From an uncultured Alphaproteobacteria bacterium (GTDB lineage: Bacteria; Pseudomonadota; Alphaproteobacteria; HIMB59; GCA-002718135), in assembly GCA_902615625.1 (NCBI GenBank), contig CACMPM010000005.1, forward strand, positions 32,620 through 96,619: DNA of 64,000 nt, in the 5' to 3' direction. Numbering within the stretch: the first letter of the stretch is position 1; every line of letters begins with the position of its first letter. Position numbers and translations under genes: made by a program. Below, in pieces: positions 27,666 through 36,700 of the stretch. The notes under the pieces were generated by a model. That model did no database searches and was not told the origin of the DNA. It saw nothing but the letters and a program-made list of their open reading frames with translations.

Positions 27666-29033
27666 ATGGATAGAGGATTATTAGACAATTTGAAAGAGAT
27701 TTTGCAAGAAAGAATATCATTTTCAGAAAGTGTAAGAAATAATCATGCTAAAGGAGAAGATGCTTATGATCCTGTGTTACCAAGAGCTGTTTTGTTCCCA
27801 AAAAATAATGATGAGCTTTCTAAAATATTAAAAATTTGTAATGAATTTAAAGTACCTGTAACTGCTTATGGTACTGGCACATCTTTAGAAGGGCATGTTG
27901 TTGGAAATAATGAAGGTTTTACAATTTCAATGGAAAATTTTAACAACATTATTTCTATTAATGAGGCAGATTTTGATTGTCGTGTACAAGCAAATGTTTC
28001 TCGTGAACAGCTTAATGAGACATTAAAAGACAAAGGTGTTTTTTTTCCAATTGATCCAGGTGCAAATGCTGCATTAGGCGGTATGGCAGCTTGCTCAGCT
28101 TCGGGGACTATGGCAGTAAGATATGGAACAATGAAAACAGCTGTACTAGGCCTTACAGTTGTTCTTGCAAATGGTGATATAATTAAAACAGGCACGCGAG
28201 CAAAAAAAACTTCTGCGGGTTACAATCTTACTAACCTATTTGTTGGTTCAGAGGGCACACTTGGCATTATAACAGAAGTGCACTTAAGACTATCTCCAAT
28301 TCCTGAGAGCATAATGAGTGCTGTCTGTCAATTTCCAGATCTTGACTCTGCAGTTGTAACGGCTCAAGAAATAATTCAATATGGAGTTCCAATTGCAAGA
28401 GTTGAACTATTAAATAAAGACCAAATGGATATAAGTATTAAATATTCAAAATTAGAAAATTTAGAAAGTTTACCAACACTTTTTTATGAATTTCATGGTA
28501 GTGAAATTTCAAATAAAGAATCAATAGACGTTGTTGAAGAGATATCTAAAAATAACAATGGTAGTGAATTTAAATGGGCATCTAACACAGAAGAAAGAAA
28601 CAAGATATGGAAAGCAAGACATAATGTTTATTATTCAGTTAAAGCACAAGGAGATGATGTGAGAGTTTATGCTACAGATGTTTGTGTTCCTATTTCAAAC
28701 ATTGTTGAATGTATTATGTTTGCAGAAAATGAACTTCAGGGTACAGGATTGAAAGCTCCAATGGTTGGTCATGTAGGAGATGGAAATTTTCATGTAACTA
28801 TTGTCTATGATCCAAATAAAGAGAATGAATATAAATACATAAGAGAATTTAGTAATAAATTAATTGATAAAGCACTAGAAATGGATGGAACTATTACTGG
28901 TGAGCACGGTATCGGCCTTCAAAAAAAAGAGTATCTACTGAAACAGCATCCAGATAATGTTCCTTTGATGAAATTGATTAAAAAAAGTTTTGATCCAAAT
29001 AATATTATGAACCCTGGCAAAATTTTTGATTAG
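27666..29033 (+). CDS. FAD-linked 2-hydroxyacid oxidase (D-lactate dehydrogenase / GlcD type)
   Basis: VAO/PCMH flavoprotein that oxidises a D-2-hydroxyacid. The FAD-binding domain has TAYGTGTSLEGHVVG and PGANAALGGMAACSASGTMAVRYG; the C-terminal domain shows VGHVGDGNFH and GTITGEHGIGLQKKEYL with its metal/substrate histidines. 455 residues, matching the LDHD/cytochrome D-lactate dehydrogenase branch. Divergent from the Ldh gene with a 33-bp gap. Lactate or glycolate are the likely substrates; both can arise from deoxysugar breakdown. Confidence 0.87.
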   Translation: MDRGLLDNLKEILQERISFSESVRNNHAKGEDAYDPVLPRAVLFPKNNDELSKILKICNEFKVPVTAYGTGTSLEGHVVGNNEGFTISMENFNNIISINEADFDCRVQANVSREQLNETLKDKGVFFPIDPGANAALGGMAACSASGTMAVRYGTMKTAVLGLTVVLANGDIIKTGTRAKKTSAGYNLTNLFVGSEGTLGIITEVHLRLSPIPESIMSAVCQFPDLDSAVVTAQEIIQYGVPIARVELLNKDQMDISIKYSKLENLESLPTLFYEFHGSEISNKESIDVVEEISKNNNGSEFKWASNTEERNKIWKARHNVYYSVKAQGDDVRVYATDVCVPISNIVECIMFAENELQGTGLKAPMVGHVGDGNFHVTIVYDPNKENEYKYIREFSNKLIDKALEMDGTITGEHGIGLQKKEYLLKQHPDNVPLMKLIKKSFDPNNIMNPGKIFD

Positions 29034-29036
29034 AAA

Positions 29037-30092
29037 TTATACTTGCTCGACTTTTTCACTTTTAATTGATCTATAGACCGCATCTAATACTTTGACTGTT
29101 TTCATACCAATATCGGAGTTTGCATGATTAATAAAATTTTTATTTAAGCAAATATCAACAAACGTATTTATAGGAGACTCTGTACTATAAGCCATAGTTC
29201 CTTGACCTTCTTTAATCTGATCCTGAATATCATTACCATCATTCAATCTAATTAATAATCTTTCTCTTTTTATTTCCATATCTAAATAAAGTGTTCCTTT
29301 AGTTCCGTGAACATTTATATAAAAAGTGCCTCCAAAATCTTTTGGAACATATGCACATCCAGAAAATGATCCGGTTGCACCATTCGAAAATTTTATAGAA
29401 ATTGCATCTGTATAATCAACATTTGTTGGGGAAGGAACTGAAAAACAAAAAGCTTTTTCAGCTGTTAATTGAGTTATCTTAAAAACTCCTCCAAACATAT
29501 GTGATAATTGACCCCATCCATAACCTCCCCCTTTACTAGGATCAGACCAAGTTGATGCTAAAGGTTGGAAAGTGTGGTCATTAGACTCACTTAAAGGTAT
29601 TCCCTGAAATAAATCTACTAAAGAGGATGAAAAAGCAGCATCTATATGTTTTATTTCACCAATGACTCCATCCTGTATATATTTTTCAGCCTTTGGCATA
29701 AAGTGTGTAAAATTAAATCCATTTGGAACTAAAATTTCCTTCTTTACTTCTTTTGCTAAATTGTAAAGTTTTTCTGCATCTGAGGAATTTGTTGTCATTG
29801 GTTTTTCAATTAAAACGTGACACCCCTTTTCAAGAGAAGCTTTTGCATTTTCGTAATGTGCAAAATGAGGTGATGCAATTACAACACCATCTAAAGGGCT
29901 AAGACTTAACATTTCATGAAAATCTGTTGAAGCATGTTGAAAATTGAATTTGTTTTTTACAAAATTCAATTGATCTTCTTCTAATTTACAAACACTTACA
30001 AGCTCAACATCTTCTCTTTTTTTTAAATTTGGAATATGATATTCAGTTGCCCACCAGCCTGCACCGATAACTCCTATTCTAGCTTTATTCAT
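29037..30092 (-). CDS. Gfo/Idh/MocA-family oxidoreductase
   Basis: N-terminal Rossmann fold (IGVIGAGWWATEYHIPNLKKR) with the family EKP motif (VLIEKPMTTNSSDAEKL, Lys about residue 97) and a C-terminal GFO-type sheet domain. 351 residues. Members oxidise sugars or inositols with NAD(P). It ends the minus-strand operon that begins at the ABC ATPase (34620), following the mutarotase by one base, so a rhamnose/fucose-like sugar is a reasonable guess, not proven. Confidence 0.85.
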   Translation of the reverse strand: MNKARIGVIGAGWWATEYHIPNLKKREDVELVSVCKLEEDQLNFVKNKFNFQHASTDFHEMLSLSPLDGVVIASPHFAHYENAKASLEKGCHVLIEKPMTTNSSDAEKLYNLAKEVKKEILVPNGFNFTHFMPKAEKYIQDGVIGEIKHIDAAFSSSLVDLFQGIPLSESNDHTFQPLASTWSDPSKGGGYGWGQLSHMFGGVFKITQLTAEKAFCFSVPSPTNVDYTDAISIKFSNGATGSFSGCAYVPKDFGGTFYINVHGTKGTLYLDMEIKRERLLIRLNDGNDIQDQIKEGQGTMAYSTESPINTFVDICLNKNFINHANSDIGMKTVKVLDAVYRSIKSEKVEQV

Positions 30093-30093
30093 T

Positions 30094-30408
30094 TTAATCT
30101 AAATGCATTTGAATAGGTAATAAATATGGAAAATTAGTTTTTGGATCGACTTCTGCTTTTAAAATATCAGACATATACTCGCCCCACTTTTTATTAACTT
30201 CACTTTTTACAATATGATCAATTGATTTTTTCAAGTCATCAGTCTCAAAGTAACCAAACAAAGTTAATCCATGACGAAAAATATTATAATTTCTTAGTCC
30301 TGCATCACTGAGCATTTGAACCATCTCTGGCCAAATTTCATCATGTCTTTTTTTATACTCATCTTCATAACCAGGTCTTACTTCTAAAACCCATGCATAA
30401 TTACTCAT
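30094..30408 (-). CDS. rhaM: L-rhamnose mutarotase family protein (RhaM/RhaU)
   Basis: 104-residue dimeric alpha-beta barrel protein that interconverts sugar anomers. The family pattern is plain: YKKRHDEIWPEMVQMLSDAGLRNYNIFRHG with the catalytic His-Asp-Glu-Trp-Pro region, and LFGYFE. A ribosome site AAGGA precedes the ATG. Similar proteins also serve L-fucose. It is in the operon with the sugar ABC importer, which supports a role in the first step after uptake. Confidence 0.88.
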   Translation of the reverse strand: MSNYAWVLEVRPGYEDEYKKRHDEIWPEMVQMLSDAGLRNYNIFRHGLTLFGYFETDDLKKSIDHIVKSEVNKKWGEYMSDILKAEVDPKTNFPYLLPIQMHLD

Positions 30409-30422
30409 ATTATTTTTCCTTT

Positions 30423-31163
30423 CTAGTAAGTTGCTCTTCCTCCACTAAGATCAAATACTGCTCCAGTTGTATAAGAATTCTCCTCAGAAACCAACCATGA
30501 AACCATAGAGGCTAGTTCATCAACTTTGATAAATCTTCCACGTGGTATTTTTGATAACATATAATCAATATGTTCCTGGCTGATTTGATCAAATATTCTT
30601 GTTTTTGCTGCAGCTGGTGTAACACAATTTACGGCTATATTTTTATCTGCTAATTCCTTACCTAATGATTTTGTAAGAGCAATCACTCCTGCTTTAGCAG
30701 CACTGTATGGCATGGCATTTGGATTGCCTTCTTTACCAGCAATAGAAGCAATATTCACTATTCGTCCATAATTGGATTTAATCATGTGAGGTACTATAGA
30801 TTTGCAACAATAAAACAAACCCGTTAAATCAATATCAATAACATTCTGCCATTGATCAATTGGATACTCCCAAGTTTTAAAACTTGGTCCAGCAATTCCT
30901 GCATTATTAATAAGAATATCAATTTTATTATTTTTATCTAAATTGGAAATGGTTGCTTTTTGAACACTATCATAAGATGTAATATCAACAAGTTCATAGT
31001 TTACATTTTCAGGCAATGTTAAACTTTTTAAAAGTTCTTCATCTTTATCCCAGATAACAACTTTTGCTCCAGATTTAGAAAATCTCTCAACCATTGAATA
31101 ACCAAAACCTTGCGCCCCTCCGGTTATAATGGCAACTTTATCTTTTAAATCTATTTGATTCAT
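30423..31163 (-). CDS. SDR dehydrogenase in a rhamnose/fucose-type operon
   Basis: Classical SDR: GGAQGFG cofactor motif (14-20), NNAG (about 87-90), catalytic Ser in NIASIAG, Tyr-X3-Lys in YSAAK. 246 residues, with a strong AAGGAG ribosome site. In non-phosphorylative L-rhamnose/L-fucose pathways SDRs do either the initial sugar oxidation or the oxidation of 2-keto-3-deoxy-acid at C4; both are possible here. Lies between permease and mutarotase genes in one operon. Confidence 0.85.
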   Translation of the reverse strand: MNQIDLKDKVAIITGGAQGFGYSMVERFSKSGAKVVIWDKDEELLKSLTLPENVNYELVDITSYDSVQKATISNLDKNNKIDILINNAGIAGPSFKTWEYPIDQWQNVIDIDLTGLFYCCKSIVPHMIKSNYGRIVNIASIAGKEGNPNAMPYSAAKAGVIALTKSLGKELADKNIAVNCVTPAAAKTRIFDQISQEHIDYMLSKIPRGRFIKVDELASMVSWLVSEENSYTTGAVFDLSGGRATY

Positions 31164-31173
31164 TGTTATCTCC

Positions 31174-32154
31174 TTACTTTTGTGATTTGGAATAAATGTA
31201 ATTAGTTAAAATAATTGCAATTATTAACATAGCACCAAGTATGGTTAATTGTGATTCGATTTTTATTCTTGCAACATTTAGACCTGCTCTTAAAATTACA
31301 ACAATCCAAAAGGCAACAAAAGTGCCAAAAATATTTCCTCTGCCACCAAAAATATATGTGCCACCTAGCATAACCATAAGGACTATTTCTAATTCTGCAC
31401 CAGTTGCCATGTTAAATCTTGCAACTGCTAGTCTAGAAGTAGTTAAAACTCCAGCAATACCACAAACTAAACCAGATAAAGTAAAAAGTAATAGCTTAAT
31501 ACGATTAACTTTAATTCCAGAATATTTTGCTGTTTGTGGATTTGTACCTATCAAATAAAGTTGCTTACCGTAAATGGTTGAGCTCAGGAAAAAACCAACG
31601 ACAATTGCAAAAACTGTAAATATAATAACTGGGATGGGAACTATACCAATGTAACGATAATCTATTCCAATAAACCAAGAAGGATAACCACCTAAAGAAA
31701 AATCACTAGCTAGAGATTGAGCTATTCCTCGATATAAAGTTAATGTGCCTATTGTAAGTATTATTGAAGGTATTTGCAATTGTGTCACGAGTATTCCATT
31801 AAATAAACCACATAGTGTTCCAGAAAAGAGAGCTATAAGCATAGAGATTGGCATACCAAGACCCGCATTATATGCAGTACCAAAGATAACTGCAGTTAGA
31901 GCAATCATTGAGGCAATAGATAAATCTATTTCACCAGAAATTATTATTAATGTTAGAATTATTGCTATTAACCCATACTCTACATAAGGTGTAGCGGAGT
32001 CCATTATAAATGCTAAATCAGCAAAGAAAGGTGATAGTTGTATTGATGAAATAATTGATATTATCAACAATATAACAGCAACCCATTCTGGTCTTACAAT
32101 CCAATATCTTAATGTTGGATTTTCACTTAAATAAATTGAAATAGTTTTAAGCAT
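31174..32154 (-). CDS. Sugar ABC transporter permease (RhaQ/RbsC type)
   Basis: BPD_transp_2 permease with about 8-10 helices, 326 residues from the ATG at 32154 (a GTG four codons earlier is possible). Family phrases: GEIDLSIASMIALTAVI, TIGTLTLYRGIAQ, GTNPQTAKYSGIKV and GGTYIFGGRGNIFGTF. Its start overlaps the stop of the preceding permease by 8 nt; the two probably form a heterodimeric channel, as in the rhamnose transporter RhaSTPQ. Confidence 0.92.
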   Translation of the reverse strand: MLKTISIYLSENPTLRYWIVRPEWVAVILLIISIISSIQLSPFFADLAFIMDSATPYVEYGLIAIILTLIIISGEIDLSIASMIALTAVIFGTAYNAGLGMPISMLIALFSGTLCGLFNGILVTQLQIPSIILTIGTLTLYRGIAQSLASDFSLGGYPSWFIGIDYRYIGIVPIPVIIFTVFAIVVGFFLSSTIYGKQLYLIGTNPQTAKYSGIKVNRIKLLLFTLSGLVCGIAGVLTTSRLAVARFNMATGAELEIVLMVMLGGTYIFGGRGNIFGTFVAFWIVVILRAGLNVARIKIESQLTILGAMLIIAIILTNYIYSKSQK

Positions 32155-33133
32155 TAATACCGCCACTTAATTTTTTCATTCTGTAAATAATTAATTGATC
32201 TAATGCCAAAGCAACAACAATAATCAAACCATAAATTGCTTTTTGAAATTCTCCAGGTATATTTAAGACAGGTAGCGCAACATTTATAATACCTAATAAA
32301 AGTATTCCTAAAAATGTTCCTAATACACTTCCAGAACCTCCAGTAATACTCGTTCCACCAATAATTACACCCGCAATTACGATAAATTCAATTCCAACAC
32401 CTGTTACTCCAGGATTCACATATCCAAATCTTGATGCATAAAACAAGCCTGCAACTCCTGCTAACATTCCACAAATACCAAAACAAAACAAAGTAACTTT
32501 AGTTACATTAATTCCCTTAAGATGAGCTGCAACGGGGTTACTACCAGTGGCATAAATCTCACGGCCTAGAACTGAATGACGCATTACCAAATGAGTAATT
32601 ACTACAATTATTGCACTAAAAATTAAAATGCCTGGAATTGAAAAAAGGAAAGAAGTTTGAGAAAATGAAACTACATGTTCGGGAATATCATTTCTATCAA
32701 TTTGTCTTCCTCCACTAACTATAAAAACTAAACCTCTGTATAAACTTAATGTTCCTAATGTTACTATTATTGAATGCACATTAAACCTAGTAACTATAAA
32801 ACCATTAATTAATCCCATAACTAAACCAACAAAAGCAGTGATGATTAGAGATAACCAAAGTGATAAACCAGGAAATTGAATATATAATAAACCAATTACA
32901 ATTGCTGAAAATGCTAATATGGATCCGATAGATATATCTACATGTCGACAAATAATAACCATCATTTGACCCATAGCCATGACTAAAATTAAAGGTATTG
33001 CTAGGAATACCGCTCTCCAACTATCCAATGTCATGAATCTTGGATCTATAATTGCAGCAACAATAACAAAAACAACAATTATAGAAAAAATTCCAAGCTC
33101 TCTGATTCTTAAAAATTTATCAAATAATGTCAT
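32147..33133 (-). CDS. Sugar ABC transporter permease (RhaP/RbsC type)
   Basis: Second BPD_transp_2 permease, 328 residues. Seen: GRHVDIS-like CRHVDISIGSILAFSAI, TLGTLSLYRGLVFIVSGG, GSNPVAAHLKGINV and GGTSITGGSGSVLGTFLG. Follows the ATPase gene by 2 nt and overlaps its partner permease. The two permeases plus a two-domain ATPase and one binding protein match the composition of rhamnose and autoinducer-2-type importers. Confidence 0.92.
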   Translation of the reverse strand: MTLFDKFLRIRELGIFSIIVVFVIVAAIIDPRFMTLDSWRAVFLAIPLILVMAMGQMMVIICRHVDISIGSILAFSAIVIGLLYIQFPGLSLWLSLIITAFVGLVMGLINGFIVTRFNVHSIIVTLGTLSLYRGLVFIVSGGRQIDRNDIPEHVVSFSQTSFLFSIPGILIFSAIIVVITHLVMRHSVLGREIYATGSNPVAAHLKGINVTKVTLFCFGICGMLAGVAGLFYASRFGYVNPGVTGVGIEFIVIAGVIIGGTSITGGSGSVLGTFLGILLLGIINVALPVLNIPGEFQKAIYGLIIVVALALDQLIIYRMKKLSGGINA

Positions 33134-33135
33134 TT

Positions 33136-34620
33136 TTAATTTATTGCATAGCTCATAATTTTTTCTTGAGTAGCTTCCTTATTGTTTAGTATTTTTGTAA
33201 TTTTTCCCTCTCGCATCACAATTATGCGATGTGATAAAGACAGTATTTCAGGTAATTCTGATGATATTAAAATAATTGCAGTACCTTCTTCAGCTAATTT
33301 ATTAATAATTTCATACATTTCTGATTTAACTCCCACATCTACACCTCTTGTAGGCTCATCTAAAATTAATACTTTAGGCTTTGAGAGTAACCACTTTGAA
33401 ATTATACATTTTTGCTGGTTTCCACCTGATAATTCTTCAATTAATTGTCTTCCCGAAGTAAGGATAATATTAAATTTATTTATATAATCATTTGTCATTT
33501 TAGAAACCGTTTTAGAATTGATAAGACCTATATGATTAGATATGTCTTTTGGTATCGCTGAAGTTATGTTATCTTCTACAGCAACAGGTCCAAAAATTCC
33601 CATTTGTTTTCTATCTTCGGGTACATAGGCAAAACCATTATTAATTGCTTCATTAGGTGAGTTATTAATTATACTTTCTCCATTGTAAATAATTTCACCT
33701 TCATCAAATTTTTCTGCTCCAAAAATACTTTTTGCTACTTCTGTTCTCCCAGCTCCAACTAATCCTGCAAATCCAAGTATTTCTCCTTTTTTTAAATTAA
33801 AAGAAATGTCTTTAAACTTTTTGGATAGGGAGAGGTTTTTAACATTCAAAATATATTCATCATTTTTAATAAATTGATTTTCTTTAACTTCTATTTCTTC
33901 AATATTTCTACCAATCATAAATTTTATAATTTCTTCATTTGAAACTTCATTGATATTTTTTGTAGTAATCAAATCACCATCTCGAAATATCGTTACTCTA
34001 TCAGATATTTGTCTAATTTCTTCTAAACGATGGCTAATAAATATTATCGCCATTCCATTAGATTTAAGCTTATTTACTATATCAAATAATTTCCCAACTT
34101 CATTTGGAGTTAAAGGTGATGTAGGTTCATCCATTATTAATACCTTTGAATTTTTAGAAAGTGCTCCAGCTATTTCTATCATTTGTTGATCAGCAATAGA
34201 TAAACCTTCCATAATTATTTTTGGATCAATTTTTAATCCAATAGATTCTAAAATTTCATTTGATTTATTATTAATGTCTTGCCATTTTACTCTAGAAAAA
34301 TTGTTACCCTCCATGTGTCCCATGAATATATTTTCTGCTACAGACAGATGAGAGAAAGATTGTGGTTCTTGATGAATTAATGAAACACCATTTTTTTGAG
34401 CTACTATTGGTGATGTAATATTTACTTTTTTTTCATCGAGAAATATTTTTCCCTCAGTTGGTGTATAAACACCACTTAATATTTTAACGAATGTAGATTT
34501 ACCAGCACCATTTTCTCCGACAAGAGCATGAACTTCACCCGGTTTTAAGTCAAAATCTACATTTCTCAAAACATTAACTCCACTAAAGGTTTTTCCAATA
34601 TTATTAGTCTTAAGTTGCAT
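33136..34620 (-). CDS. Sugar ABC transporter ATPase, two nucleotide-binding domains (RhaT/RbsA type)
   Basis: 494 residues with two ABC domains. The first has Walker A GENGAGKST, signature-like GLSIADQQMIEIAGAL and Walker B VLIMDEPTSPLT. The second has a degenerate Walker A (GLVGAGRTE), signature ELSGGNQQKCIISKWLL and Walker B VLILDEPTRGVDVG. The degenerate second site is normal for CUT2 sugar importers. First gene of the minus-strand sugar operon and divergent from the binding-protein gene. Confidence 0.94.
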   Translation of the reverse strand: MQLKTNNIGKTFSGVNVLRNVDFDLKPGEVHALVGENGAGKSTFVKILSGVYTPTEGKIFLDEKKVNITSPIVAQKNGVSLIHQEPQSFSHLSVAENIFMGHMEGNNFSRVKWQDINNKSNEILESIGLKIDPKIIMEGLSIADQQMIEIAGALSKNSKVLIMDEPTSPLTPNEVGKLFDIVNKLKSNGMAIIFISHRLEEIRQISDRVTIFRDGDLITTKNINEVSNEEIIKFMIGRNIEEIEVKENQFIKNDEYILNVKNLSLSKKFKDISFNLKKGEILGFAGLVGAGRTEVAKSIFGAEKFDEGEIIYNGESIINNSPNEAINNGFAYVPEDRKQMGIFGPVAVEDNITSAIPKDISNHIGLINSKTVSKMTNDYINKFNIILTSGRQLIEELSGGNQQKCIISKWLLSKPKVLILDEPTRGVDVGVKSEMYEIINKLAEEGTAIILISSELPEILSLSHRIIVMREGKITKILNNKEATQEKIMSYAIN

Positions 34621-34742
34621 ATTTTTGTTTATTTTATACTTCTATGATAGTTTTTTTAGAATAATAAGTTAAAATTTCAAATTATTCTTGATAAAAATTA
34701 GATTTTATTCAAAATGTTATTAACATTTCAATAGGAGGAATA
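34621..34742. promoter_or_regulatory. Divergent control region of the rhamnose/fucose-type locus
   Basis: 122 bp between the ATPase and binding-protein genes. A perfect 17-nt palindrome, AAATGTTA-T-TAACATTT (34712-34728), sits 14 nt before the binding-protein ATG, ahead of the AGGAGG ribosome site (34733-34738). A second inverted repeat has arms AGAATAAT (34658-34665) and ATTATTCT (34681-34688). Both look like repressor operators (LacI- or GntR-type spacing cannot be decided). No regulator gene is adjacent. Confidence 0.5.
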
Positions 34743-35735
34743 ATGAATAAACTATTCAAGATTATTTCTGTTAGTATTCTTGGTTTGTTACTAACAACTG
34801 GTGTTTTTGCAAAAACTGAAGTTGTATACATACCAAAAAATACTGGTAACCCATATTTTGATTCAATTATTAAAGGATTCGAAGTTGGGGCAGAAAAATA
34901 TGGTTATAATTTTTCAACAGTAGCTCCAGCTACAGCTGATGCTACTTCTCAATTACCATTTATAAAAGCTGAGATACAAAGAGGCGTTGACGTTATTGCA
35001 ATTTCGCCAAATTCAAATGATGCTCTTAATACTGTTTTTGATCAAGCAAGAAAAAAAGGTATTATTATTATGGTAGTAAATGGAGATATACCTGGCAGTG
35101 AAGCTCACAGAGATTTAGCTATTATGCCAGTTGATTTCTCTACAGTAGGGACTGCACAAATGACATTAATGGGTCAATTAATTGATCACAAAGGTCAATT
35201 TGCAATTTTAAGTGCAACAACTGATGCACCTGATCAAAACACATGGATTAAAGACATGGAGGAAAATATCATTGGCAAAGGTATGTTCTCTGATATGGAA
35301 TATTTAGGTGTTGTATATGGTGATGATGATCCACAAAAAAGTACTACTGAAGCTGAAGCTCTTCTTGCTAAATATCCAGACTTAAGAGGAATTATTTCAC
35401 CAACTACAGTTGGTGTTGCAGCTGCTGCACAAGTTGTAGAATCTGCTGGCAAGTGTGATCAGGTTCAAGTTACCGGACTTGGAACTCCAAATCAAATGAG
35501 ACCATTCCTAAAAAGCGGTTGTGTAAAAGCATTCCAATTATGGGATCCATCTGTTGAAGGAGAAATCGCAGGTTACTTATCTGTACAAATGGTTGAAAAT
35601 GGTATGAAATTATCAGAAGGTATGACAATCAGTGTTCCAGATCAAGGTGATGTTGTAATAAATGCAAATAATTTAATTTATGCAGCACCTATGCTTGATT
35701 TTGTTCCTGACAATATCGATAATTTTAACTTCTAA
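34743..35735 (+). CDS. Periplasmic sugar-binding protein (RhaS-like)
   Basis: Signal peptide (about 1-23, ending VFAK) followed by a type-I periplasmic binding fold: VVYIPKNTGNPYFDSIIKGFEVG, QRGVDVIAISPNSNDAL, MVVNGDIPG and a hinge TGLGTPNQM. The opening resembles rhamnose-type RhaS and AI-2-binding LsrB proteins. 330 residues with a strong ribosome site. A 12-bp hairpin follows its stop. It presumably feeds the divergent ATPase/permeases; L-rhamnose or L-fucose is inferred from the neighbours. Confidence 0.88.
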   Translation: MNKLFKIISVSILGLLLTTGVFAKTEVVYIPKNTGNPYFDSIIKGFEVGAEKYGYNFSTVAPATADATSQLPFIKAEIQRGVDVIAISPNSNDALNTVFDQARKKGIIIMVVNGDIPGSEAHRDLAIMPVDFSTVGTAQMTLMGQLIDHKGQFAILSATTDAPDQNTWIKDMEENIIGKGMFSDMEYLGVVYGDDDPQKSTTEAEALLAKYPDLRGIISPTTVGVAAAAQVVESAGKCDQVQVTGLGTPNQMRPFLKSGCVKAFQLWDPSVEGEIAGYLSVQMVENGMKLSEGMTISVPDQGDVVINANNLIYAAPMLDFVPDNIDNFNF

Positions 35736-35745
35736 ATTAATGATT

Positions 35746-35773
35746 TGAAGAGCAATAGAAATATTGCTCTTCA
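35746..35773 (+). other. Stable hairpin after the binding-protein gene
   Basis: Perfect 12-bp stem (TGAAGAGCAATA / TATTGCTCTTCA) closed by a GAAA tetraloop, 11 nt after the binding-protein stop. No T-run follows, so it is more likely a 3' mRNA-stabilising or processing hairpin than an intrinsic terminator. It would let the binding protein be made in excess over the downstream lactonase. Confidence 0.7.
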
Positions 35774-35790
35774 GACTTATAAGTGAAACA

Positions 35791-36699
35791 ATGGATAATA
35801 TTCCAATAGTAGACGCTCATCACCATCTATGGGATTTAGAGAATGAAAAAACTAAATATTCATGGTTAATGGTATCTGAAGGAGAAGCATTTTTTGGTGA
35901 TTATGGAGCTATAAGAAAAAGTTATTTATTAGATGATTATTTAAATGATGCGAAAAATCAAAATTTAATTAAATCTGTTCATGTACAAGCTGAACACGAT
36001 GATGATAGTCCTGTTAATGAAACAGAATGGCTGCAAAAACTTGCGGATAATCATAATGCAAAATTACCAAACGCTATTGTTGCATTTGCAGATTTTTCAA
36101 AATCAAATGTAGCTGATATTCTAGATCAACATCAAGAATTTAATAATACACGTGGTATTAGACAGATTTTATCATTTAATTCAGATGAACCAAAATATTC
36201 ACACGCACCAGAAGATTATATGAAAAATACAAAATGGTTAGAAAATTTCAAAAATATGAAAAACAGAAATTTATCATTTGATATCCAAGTTTATCCTCAC
36301 CAAATGGATGACTCTTTTAATTTAGCAAAAAATCATGCTGATATCTTATTTATATTAAATCATACTGGTGAACCATGCTATCAATCTGAAGAGTACATTC
36401 AACATTGGGAAGCTAATATGAAAAAGATTGCAAACTGTGAAAATATGGTGGCAAAAATTTCTGGTCTTGGAATGTTTAACCCAAACTGGACAATCGATAG
36501 TACAAAAATTTTTGTTGAGAAAACTATAGAAATATTTGGAATTGAAAGATGTATGTTTGCATCAAACTTTCCAGTTGATAAAATTTTTAATACTTTTGAT
36601 AACTATTGGAATTCTTTCAAAGAAATAACAAAAAATTATTCAGATAATGATAAAAAACTACTATTTTCATATAATGCAGAAAAATATTATAGGATCTAA
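35791..36699 (+). CDS. Amidohydrolase-2 family sugar lactonase (L-fucono/L-rhamnono-lactonase type)
   Basis: TIM-barrel hydrolase beginning PIVDAHHHLWDLE with the metal-binding HxH, and ILNHTGEPC plus SNFPVDK near the C-terminus. The family hydrolyses sugar-acid lactones such as L-fuconolactone, or related 2-pyrone rings. I start at the ATG at 35791, which places the HxH at residues 9-11; the frame runs nine codons further upstream. 302 residues. It is followed after one base by a rhamnonate-dehydratase-like gene, which supports the lactonase role. Confidence 0.82.
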   Translation: MDNIPIVDAHHHLWDLENEKTKYSWLMVSEGEAFFGDYGAIRKSYLLDDYLNDAKNQNLIKSVHVQAEHDDDSPVNETEWLQKLADNHNAKLPNAIVAFADFSKSNVADILDQHQEFNNTRGIRQILSFNSDEPKYSHAPEDYMKNTKWLENFKNMKNRNLSFDIQVYPHQMDDSFNLAKNHADILFILNHTGEPCYQSEEYIQHWEANMKKIANCENMVAKISGLGMFNPNWTIDSTKIFVEKTIEIFGIERCMFASNFPVDKIFNTFDNYWNSFKEITKNYSDNDKKLLFSYNAEKYYRI

Positions 36700-36700
36700 A